Translations under genes and position numbers: made by a program
The notes under the pieces: model-generated
Told to the model about the DNA's origin: nothing
The model's input: only the letters and a program-made list of their open reading frames with translations
Databases searched by the model: none
Assembly (NCBI GenBank): GCA_963681505.1
Contig: OY811980.1
Span: forward strand, 6,581,572-6,645,571
DNA length: 64,000 nucleotides
From: Eunapius fragilis
Taxonomy: Eukaryota; Porifera; Demospongiae; Spongillida; Spongillidae
Reading direction: 5' to 3'
Part shown: in pieces, positions 55,135-64,000 of the stretch
Layout of the letters: every line of letters starts with the position of its first letter
Numbering within the stretch: the first letter of the stretch is position 1

Positions 55135-56953
55135 TCACAGCATTGTGACAGAGGGTTCCCTGTGCAGCACCAATGACAATGTTTTCTCAGGCCCAGCAAG
55201 TAGATGCAACACTTCCACACGACACAGAGATGACACGTCAGTCCCATTGACCTGAGGGGCAGAACGGACTGAATAAGCAAACGTAGGACTGTCCATTAAG
55301 TGGACTATCCTTTAGTTCGCCTACCACCACCCAAAGACTGCCTCTATCCCATTGTTTAAGGCATTGTGCCACACCCACCTGCAACAAGCGGTCTCCATTC
55401 CTGACCCTCCCCTTCTTGCAGTCAGCCACCTTCCAAATGTGGTACACATGTCCCTGTATAACGAATACCAAAAGAAAAAAAAAAAAAAGAAGACAATTGA
55501 AACACTAGCTCATGACAAGAGAGGAAGAGTGTAAGGCAAAAGGGAGAATTGTGGGAAGGAGAGAGAATCGGAGTACGAAAAAGAACGGTGAAGACATAGG
55601 GACATTAAGTATTATTCAAGCACAATGGAGAGAGAGGAAAGAGACAAGGTCTATATTCATAAGATTATCTCTTTTCCTTTGTGTTTTTTAGGTGGTATAG
55701 GCATAGAGAGGGTGCCATTATCAGACTGTGCACTCTCTAAATGGCATGAACAGAACTGCAACCAATTGCCATCACAGACTACATAAACACTTCTATCAGG
55801 TGAGCTTGTCTAAGTGCAATGCCATCAGTCCCCTTCAGTGCAGACATCAAAGTACCCACGCGGTGACACCTGGCTACAGCCTTTAACAAGTGTGACTACA
55901 GCCTCTGATGGATATCATGTGATGTCATGTGATGTGTGCCAGTCAAAATACACAGCACAAGCAAGCAGGGGGTATGAGGGAAGATAACTTTCCCTCAGCT
56001 AGGAAATACACACTTACATCATTTCAAGTTGTGTTTCCTCACCCAATGCAACGTACCACTATTCTTGTTTTCTCTAGTCAATGTGTTTGTCATTTCCTAA
56101 GTTACTCAGTGTGTGCGCCGCTTCCATTGGCTTCCCCCCCCCACCCACACAATCACTGAATGGCAAATATCAACACACACACACACACACAACACACAAC
56201 ACACACAGGGCCCAATAGCCAGTATTTTCTCTGTTGCCCAATTATAGTAATCCCCCCCCCCATCCAACCCCTTGCCCCACCCTCCCCTCCCAAATGAAAA
56301 GATGCAGTTACAGCCAGAAAAAAACCCCCACCATTATTATTGCACACTGAAACTCAAACTGGAACCATGTTTTCCCCTCCTTTCCCGCAGTCCCCCCTCC
56401 CTGCCCCAATATTAACCCCCTCCCTTCTGCAACCCCAAGTTCCCCATGTTCCCACAAATCAACAATATATTCACGGATACTGGCAGTCATATGTCCAAGT
56501 GTTTGGGAACAAACAACTCCCTGTGTGTGTGTGTGTGGGTGTCAAGATATGACATGTAAGTTTGTGCAGCAGGTAAAAAAAAAACAAACAGGGCAGCACC
56601 TAGTGCCCACTTCGGAGTACCCCTTGTTCGAGCCTAATTCTTATTAGAGCACACTAGAGTGCTCCATACTGGAAGTACCTAAGCATGTGAACTAGACAGT
56701 CCACATGACACCAAATGAAAGAATGGATTGGCCCAAGACAGGAAAAAAAATTGGGGACACACCTATGTCCCCAGACGGTCTGGTCATCCCTTGGCAGGGG
56801 TTGGGACTATGCCCATGTTGAGGTGTGATGCATTGTTTTCAGTGTGGTGTTGGGACTCACCTTGCCCCTTGGCTTGCAGGCAATGCCTGTATCCCTGCCA
56901 CCAGCAATGCTAAAGCCAACATCAGGATCCTTGCTAAGCAGCACCTCAAACTG

Positions 56954-56995
<42 letters not shown>

Positions 56996-58320
56996 GTGTG
57001 CGTGTGCGTGTGTGTGCGTGTGTGTGCGTGTGTTGTGTGTGTGGTAGAGAAGGAAGGACACCCATGAATGGGGAAACAATGTAAACTGAAGGGAGCCAGT
57101 ATACTGGGTACTAGGTAAGGACAGGGTCCAAGAGGTGTACTCCCCACCCCACCCCACATGCACCATAGGGCCTAGGGAATTGTTATTAAACAAAGCGTGC
57201 ACGCAGCATACACACACATTTCCACACATGCACCCACACATGTACATACACATGCACACACACACACACATATATAATAACAAAGGTCATTCTTAAGAAC
57301 AGATCTCCCATTGAGCTGCCTACCATAGTGAAGGTACAATGTCCTACCATGTGCTACACACAAACAATAAACAACGTGACAACTTTAGAACAACACACAA
57401 TTCCCAGAAATGCAAATGTGCAGATGCAATGATTTAGGAAAACATAGAAATCTTCCTTATAAACCCATCAAACAGAAATTGGGGCACTTTCTATTAAATG
57501 TGAACTACAAACACAAAATAAAATTCATTAGTAATTACCATGGCAACTAAACCATAAAGGGATTTCTGGCTACTACTAGAATAGTACATAACACAAATAC
57601 ACATACAAACACATAACACTGTATCAAAAACGCAAAGTTAGGATTTTTTGAAAGGAATATAACTCACAATGTGTCCATGATTGAGAGAAATGGAGGAAGC
57701 CTTGGCAGCTGTGTGGAGAAAGAAGGGAGGAGGAGGAGGAGGAGGAGGAGGAGGAGGAGGAGGAGGAGGAGGAGGAGGAGGAGGAGGGATAGAGGCAAGT
57801 TGACCAGATGAATCACAAAGGGAGTTGCCCATTTACCAACACACAGAGGAACGCGACATTGTCTATAACATGGGGACTTGGCATGCAAACATCTTACGAG
57901 GTAACAAAACTCCAACACACCCACACGCCCACATAAAAGGGACCACATACTGACTAGGGAGAGGAGGTGGAATTAAGTAAGGGGAGATGGGAGAACACAG
58001 CTGGGGAAGGAGGGGGGGGGAGGGAGGGAGGGGAGGTTACAAAACATGTAACCTAAGACTTGCCAGTGGGCTAGCGTGTCACACACCATGGCTGGCAGAG
58101 ACCTTTGCCCTTCTATCCTACCATGAATATATTTTACCCTGTTACCAAACACAAAGGTGAGGAAATCGTATGACAATTGAATAGTTAACATACACAGTGC
58201 TGGTGGAAGCAGCAAGGGTTAAGAGAAAATATCGAATGATTAACAGTTTGGATTATGAGTTAATTAAGTCAGGAGTCTGTGCGTGTGTCAGAGAGAGAGA
58301 GAGGAGAGAGAGGAAAGAGG

Positions 58321-58360
<40 letters not shown>

Positions 58361-61300
58361 GGAGAGAGAGAGATAGAGAGGAAAGAGAAAACCTCTGATT
58401 GATCAACACAGTGAGAGGAACATGCTGCAGGTTTAATGGATTGCAAACATCCATGAAACATGAGCACTCTTAAGGCTGTTAACACCTTGTACACATCAGA
58501 AGGACAGCCTAGTGACAATCCTTTGTACCGCTAAATGTTTCCCTTATGCTTGCAACCATTTGAGTGGTCACGAGGAGTACAAATCACAAGTAATGTAGAG
58601 AGACCTGTCTGTCAGATGTTCTGCCCCCTAAGACATCACTGATGCTAGTACATTGGTTCCCACACATACCATACAGGGGGCCCCATATGTACCATACAGG
58701 GGGCCCCATATGTACCATACAGGGGGCCCCATATGTACCGTACAGGGGGCCCCATATGTACCGTACAGGGGGCCCCATATGTACCATACAGGGGGCCCCA
58801 TATGTATCATACAGGGGGCCCCATATGTACCATACAGGGGGCCCCATATGTACCATACAGGGGGCCCCATATGTACCATACAGGGGGCCCCATATGTACC
58901 GTACAGGGGGCCCCATATGTACCATACAGGGGGCCCCATATGTACCATACAGGGGGCCCCATATGTACCATACAGGGGGCCCCATATGTACCATACAGGG
59001 GGCCCCATATGTACCGTACAGGGGGCCCCATATGTACCATACAGGGGGCCCATATGTACCATACAGGGGGCCCACAGGGGCCCCATATGTACCATACAGG
59101 GGTCCCGACCTTGTGTGCATGACCTGTTGTGCTATGACTTTGTAATCTCTCTACCTGCTAATGGCCTTTCACAAGCCAGGACTCCATGACCCAGGACCCC
59201 TCCACCTCCATGACCCAGGACCCCTCCACCTCCATGACCCAGGACCTCTCCACCCTCCATGACCCAGGACCCCTCCACTTCCATGACCTAGGACCCCTCC
59301 ACCCTCCATGACCCCTCCACCCTCCATGACCCAGGACCCCTCCACCCTCCATGAGCCAGGACCCCTCCACCCTCCATGAGCCAGGACCCCTCCACCCTCC
59401 ATGACTCAGGACCCCTCCACCCTCCATGAGCCAGGACCCCTCCACCCTCCATGAGCCTTCCTCTCCCACCCACACATGGGGGGAAAGATAGCGGGTATCA
59501 ACCTCTTCAGGATGGGTTAGGATCATGGGGCAACAAGACCCAGTGAGGAAAACATAGATGGAGAGAAGGAGGGTTGGTAGTGGGTGTGGCTAGTGGAGGG
59601 TTGGTAGTGGATGTGGTGGACAAAGAAATACAGCAAGATAACTTCATGCAACCAGTTAATCGAAGTCACAACAAAACACCACCCTTGTCTAAAACAGCTT
59701 GAAGGGATTGAAGCTTAGCACGAGCTCTGAAGGTTCACTTCCACATAATAACTGAATACAAAAAGCTTTCATGAAATCTCATCTATCAGGTACCAGTGTT
59801 GTGTGTGATGATGCATTGTTTTCCATAGAAAAGCAACTCAGAAAGCTGTCCAATTTCAAAAGGAGGCTGACACAATGGAAAACAAATTAACAAGTCATAA
59901 TCATAGTGGCAGGTCACATTTTAACACAGCAGCAATTTGCAACTCTGTCAGACCACTTTAACCCCTAGACAGCGTGCAACTAACCCCTGCCATCCAGTGC
60001 TGATGAGCAGCGTCTGTCTCCATTGGCAACAGCCGACCTGTCATGGCTAACTTCACTAGCCGCAGTACCAACCTAGAGGGTGAGCAGACACATAGCAAGC
60101 TGTGAAATATCAAAAGTGCCAATCACCAAAGGTGTTACCAGCCTGTTTACAGTCCTCAATCTCCCGCATTCCCCCTCTTTCCCCCACACAAACTACGAGA
60201 AAGGAATTCAATCAATGTGTAACAGATTACATTACATGGAGGCAGCCATGCATACGTACGGAGCCGTTCTGGAATGACAACACACACTGACGATATGTCC
60301 CCCCCCATTGCTGTAACAAAGGCACCAGAGAAATGTAAACTGAAACCTGCACCGCCTTTCGATACACAAACCTTTCAACATAAATATGGGCTCATTCTAC
60401 CTCTGAGATAAGACACCCCCCCATATACCCCCTCCCCCTCCCTCGAGTGCGAGGGATGGTTGCAACATACCCTCACTCCAGCCCAAGTGTCATCCCGCGT
60501 CAGTTCAAGGGAGAGAAAGGAGGCGTGGTCATCGTCCGGTAACGAACCGGGCCTGGAGACATCCAAGTACGGCTTGAACCTGGAATAACCATCACGCTGC
60601 AAGCCTAGCCCAAACTGGCCCCACCCCCTCTTGAACCCCACAGGTTGGGGTGGGGCTGCAAAGACAGCATCATCATCATCATCAGTAGCAACAACAGGAG
60701 ACATGGCACTGGACCAGTTGCATTCCTTCCTGCTTGGCTCAGCCAGAGATCGTCTGTGGGGGTCACAGGGGGGTACAACAGTGGCGTCCCCACCACCCCG
60801 CGGGGTGCAGCTGTCGAACCACGTGAGCCCCTGCGGGGAACGGCAAGCCACGCCTCCTGGAACGAGAGGCTTCCCTCCGTCCTCCTCCCCACCCCCCTCC
60901 ACCACATCGTTGTCTGCAAAGTCTAAGGAACGACATGACCCCACACGCCCCGAGGGGTCGCGCACATCAGTGGGTGTGGCATCGTCGCAGGAGGAAGACC
61001 GCTCCTGCCTTTTCTTATTGGTGCACACCTTTGCGGTGTTGGGGAGGTGGTCGTAATTGTCGCGCACACCGTCGCGTCTCACAGGGGAGGCAGCGAGGTG
61101 GGAGGAGGAGGTGGTGAGGTACCAGGGGGTAATGGTGCTTTGGTCACCCTCAACACCGGCACGCAGCTCTTGTGCTGACTGGTGGTGATCGTGAAGGAGG
61201 GGATCGGAGAGGTGGTGGTGGTGGTGGTGGTGGAGTGAGAGAGATGGGAGGGGCTTGTGGCCCAGCTGCCAGGTGCATTCGCCCAGGGCAACAGGTTGCA

Positions 61301-63707
61301 GTCGTGCAAACTGCCTCTGTTGTTCAGTGTCCTGGTTATTATTATTATTGTTGTTGTTGTTGTTGTTGTTGTGGTTGCTCAGGACCACAGTAGTGGTGGG
61401 TAACTTGTGGGTGCCATTAGCGGTGATCACATGGGCCACTCTGGGGCTGTCCATCACCGATTCCACCACCATCACCCCCCCACCATTGATGGCCTTCCCT
61501 AGAGCGGGGGAGGAGAAGGCGTCGTCGCTAGCAGCAGAGGCTCCACCCACGGATACCGCCTTGCTCCTCGGTGATTCCACCAACTCCAGCAGAGGGCCGG
61601 TGGAGGTGACCTCTGACCCTCCCTGGACAGAGGTCATGTTTGGAGGTGATAAAGGTGGAGGTGAGGGGTGGGTGCTGGTGGGTTGGGTTTCCCCTCTAGT
61701 TGGAGCTTGGTTATGTGCCGTATTTGCATCACTGTCAGCGTATAGGGACGAGGTGTGGCCTAGGGGTGTGGTTATTGGAGAGTCACATGACCCGGAGTGG
61801 GAGCTGCTTCTAGAGGTGTGGTCGAAGGCATAAGTGGTGCCATCCACCTAGACGAGGATAGGAGGGAGGGAGGGGGAGGAGGGAGAAGGGAGGGAGGGGA
61901 GAAGGGAGGAGGGAGGGAGGAGGGGGAGAAGGGAGGGAGGGAGGAGGGAGGGGGAGAGGGGAGGGAGGGAGGAGGGGGAGAAGGGAGGGAGGGAGGAGGG
62001 AGGGAGAAGGGAGGAGGGAGGAGGGGGAGAAGGGAGGGAGGGAGAAGGGAGGGGAGAAGGGAGGGAGGGAGGAGGAAGGGGGAGAAGGGAGGGAGGGAGG
62101 AGAGAGGGGGGAAGGGAGTGAGGGAAAGAAGGAGAAAAAGAAAGGGAAAGAGAGGGGAGGGGAGGGAGGGGAAGTGAGGAAGCGGTAAGGAAGTGATAAG
62201 ACACAAAAGTAGCTTTATCAGGCTGCACTCACGGGAGGGACATCCCCAATAGGGTCTTGGAGTGCCTTAAGGAGGCTGTAAGGACGGTGAAGCCTTCTGG
62301 GTTGGTGTCTCATGTGGACATTGTCATCAGCACCCTGTAGAGGTAATGAGCACCAATGAGGGAGTCATGAGCAACTACTGAGGGTGTCATGAGCAACTAC
62401 TGAGGGTGTCATGAGGAACTACTGAGGGAGTCATGAGCAACTACTGAGGGAGTCATGAGGAACTACTGAGGGAGTCATGAGCAACTACTGAGGGTGTCAT
62501 GAGGAACTACTGAGGGAGTCATGAGCAACTACTGAGGGAGTCATGGTCAATGATAATAGTAAAAATGGAATGGCCTGTGAGTGGTACACAAAATGAATAC
62601 CCCCGCATTGATGTGGAGGATGTGCAAGATGGATACTATCCTCCCCGCATTGATGTGGAGGATATGCAAGATGGATACTATCCTTTCATTTTAGCGCAGA
62701 CAATTAAGTAGTGCTAATTGCAGATGTGTGATGTGTGATAGACCTGTAGCAAAGTTGGTGAGGGGGTTAGGTATGAGGGGGTTAGGTGTGACGGGGTTAA
62801 GCATGAGGGGGTTAGGTATGAGGGGGTTAGGTATAGGGGTAGCTGATAACATAGCTACACGTTGTTGAAACACTGACAGACACGGGAACAGCATTCATTA
62901 CGAGACTGTTGCTATGGTTACAACACATTGGCTCATACTAATGGAAACTGAAGGTTCACTGAAGGTAATTAAGCATGACTGTATGAAATACTTCCCAATA
63001 ACAGGAGTGTTGTGTGTATGTGTGAGCAACTTGAAGGTGAAAGTACAACGTGTGTTGTGTGTGCATTTGTAGTGGTGATATCAGGCATGTAAAGCTAGCT
63101 CTGACCCTTCAGATGGGTGCCCTGACCCATCTGAGGGGTGCCCTGACCCATCTGAGGGGTGCTCTGACCCATCTGAATCTGAGGGGTGACCTGACCCATC
63201 TGAGGGGTGCCCTGACCCATCTGAGGGGTGCCCTGACCCATCTGAGGGGTGCTCTGACCCATCTGAGGGGTGCCCTGACCCCTCTGAGGGGTGCCCTGAC
63301 CCATCTGAGGGGTGCCCTGACCCCTCTGAAGGGTGCCTTGACCCCTGCAAAGGGTGCCTTGACCCCTCTGGGGGGGGGGGGGGGGGGGGGGGGGGTACTT
63401 TGACCCATGTGAGGGGTGCCCTGACCTTTTCAGCCTCCTTCTCTGCGGACATTTCCCTCATAGCTCTCCAGTGCATAGCCTTGTTGTGAAGTTCCTTTGG
63501 AAAGGGGGTGGGGTCTCTGTTCAGCTTTGAGCCGCCCTGAGGTGTGATTGGTTTGTGGGAGTGTGGGTAATGACATCTTTTGGCACATCAGCCAATCTCT
63601 CACCTTGTTCTCTTGAACAGCAGGGTCAAACCCCACCTTGCCAGAAAGGTGGGGTTTAAGTTCAGTGGTCCCTCCCACCTGGAAAGGTGGAGACCTTGGC
63701 TCCACCA
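55135..63707 (-). CDS. C-terminal PDZ-domain scaffold protein, 5' end outside window
   Basis: Nine phase-consistent exons: 63707-63604, 63536-63426, 62334-62233, 61847-60471, 60072-59985, 57708-57668, 56950-56861, 55453-55379 and 55251-55135. They give 700 residues plus stop. The first enters in phase 1, so upstream exons lie beyond the window. The N-terminal part seen has a basic helix-prone stretch (KELHNKAMHWRAMREM). The 459-codon exon is disordered, with 12 Asn, a His7 run, an Asp run and many Ser/Thr-Pro sites. The last four exons make a PDZ domain: FEVLLSKDPDVGFSIAGG (carboxylate-binding loop GFSI), the beta strands in GHVYHIWKV, GRVRNGDRLLQVNG, and EVLHLLAG. PDZ domains bind protein C-termini at membranes and junctions. 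The family beyond PDZ was not recognised. Confidence 0.78.
56954..57040 (-). repeat. (GT)n microsatellite abutting a PDZ-gene acceptor
   Basis: (TG)n with GCG interruptions on the plus strand. On the sense strand it is (CA)n running directly into the acceptor AACAG of the exon at 56,950. Confidence 0.93.
57727..57788 (-). repeat. (GGA)n triplet repeat upstream of PDZ-gene exon
   Basis: About 20 GGA units on the plus strand, (TCC)n on the sense strand, ending ~20 bp before the acceptor of the exon at 57,708. Confidence 0.93.
58288..58385. repeat. (GA)n microsatellite
   Basis: GA-rich run with GGA and AAAG interruptions in a PDZ-gene intron, CT-rich on the sense strand. Confidence 0.9.
58665..59106. 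repeat. 23-bp minisatellite open in all six frames
   Basis: About 19 copies of a 23-bp unit with the core CATACAGGGGGCCCCATATG and an A/G variant (CCATAC/CCGTAC). The unit contains the palindromes GGGGCCCC and CATATG. It has no stop codon in any frame on either strand. Confidence 0.96.
59180..59458. repeat. ~25-bp minisatellite (CCATGACCCAGGACCCCTCC)
   Basis: About eleven copies with GACCCAGG/GAGCCAGG variants in a PDZ-gene intron. Confidence 0.9.
61855..62170 (-). repeat. ~310-bp polypurine tract upstream of the large PDZ-gene exon
   Basis: Almost pure G/A (GGGAGGGAGGAGGGAGAAG-type) on the plus strand. On the sense strand it is an uninterrupted C/T tract ending at the acceptor of the exon at 61,847 (CCTATCCTCGTCTAG). 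Confidence 0.93.
62350..62545. repeat. ~22-bp tandem repeat (GAGCAACTACTGAGGG(T/A)GTCAT)
   Basis: About nine copies with G/C and T/A alternations, beside the exon at 62,334. Confidence 0.9.
63108..63415. repeat. 21-bp minisatellite with terminal poly(G)
   Basis: About 14 copies of a unit with the core GGTGCCCTGACCCATCTGAG. The last copies degenerate and include a run of about 30 G. It directly follows the donor of the PDZ-gene exon at 63,426. Confidence 0.93.
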
Positions 63708-63734
63708 CTGTTGGTTGCATTGGGTGGGGGAAGG

Positions 63735-64000
63735 AGAGGAGATGGATGGGGAGGGGGAGAGGAGAGGAGATGGATGGGGAGGGGGAGAGGAGAGGAGAGG
63801 AGAGGAGATGGATGGGGAGGGGGAGAGGAGATGGATGGGAGGAGGAGAGGAGATGGATGGGGAGGGGAAGAGGAGATGGATGGGGAGGGGGAGAGGAGAT
63901 GGATGGGGAGGAGGAGAGGAGATGGATGGGGAGGAGGAGAGGAGATGGATGGGGAGGGGGAGAGGAGATGGATGGGGAGGGGGAGAGGAGATGGATGGGG
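63735..64000 (-). repeat. Purine-rich minisatellite at the window end
   Basis: About 11 copies of a 20- to 24-bp unit (GAGGAGATGGATGGGGAGG). It is C/T-rich on the sense strand, lies upstream of the exon at 63,707 and runs off the window. Confidence 0.93.

Noticed and set aside
58584..59189. Six overlapping frames of 77-178 codons on both strands
   Set aside because: All come from the six-frame-open 23-bp minisatellite.

Overview
The window looks like nuclear DNA of an animal. Its protein-coding genes are split by introns with clean GT-AG boundaries and agreeing codon phases. Several encode typical metazoan proteins: a SIRT6-type sirtuin, the cilium/Hedgehog protein EFCAB7, cathepsin Z, a RAF/KSR-type pseudokinase and a PDZ scaffold. 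DNA transposons, micro- and minisatellites, long poly(C)/poly(G) runs and an interstitial TTAGGG tract fill much of the rest. A sponge or other early-branching animal would fit, but the sequence alone cannot settle the species. All exon joins were made by eye and checked only by phase arithmetic and family resemblance.

Left part (1-25,700), accessory and repeat-rich. Positions 1-7,863 hold three tandem copies of a roughly 2.7-kb unit. Each carries a three-exon minus-strand gene for a small secreted protein made of three similar ~50-residue repeats (beta-trefoil, fascin-like pattern). A diverged fourth copy lies at 21,892-22,830. Between them is a transposon field: several hairpin MITEs, a 2.2-kb foldback element with a minisatellite loop, a MITE with a perfect 9-bp target duplication, a telomere-like tract, and a 4.5-kb Tigger/pogo element with an intact 564-codon transposase and ~1-kb terminal inverted repeats. 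A split unknown gene or pseudogene sits at about 11.8-13.0 kb.

Middle part (25,700-39,800). An 11-exon EFCAB7 gene (minus, 1,117 codons) and an 8-exon SIRT6-like gene (plus, 289 codons) are head to head, with only 62 bp between start codons. Both contain introns filled by pyrimidine-rich tandem repeats on the sense strand. The 3.1-kb array in EFCAB7 intron 4 is stop-free in all sense frames.

Right part (39,800-64,000). A 15-exon minus-strand gene encodes two complete cathepsin Z modules in one 578-residue reading frame. This is the most unusual protein architecture seen here. A decayed partial duplicate of the gene lies upstream. Next come a 428-residue RAF/KSR-like pseudokinase lacking the usual catalytic motifs, and a large gene ending in a C-terminal PDZ domain whose 5' end is outside the window.

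The genes do not form an operon or a single pathway. The recurring theme is architecture: repeat arrays sit next to splice sites with a consistent strand orientation, and one minisatellite appears to have grown out of an exon-intron boundary of the cathepsin gene.
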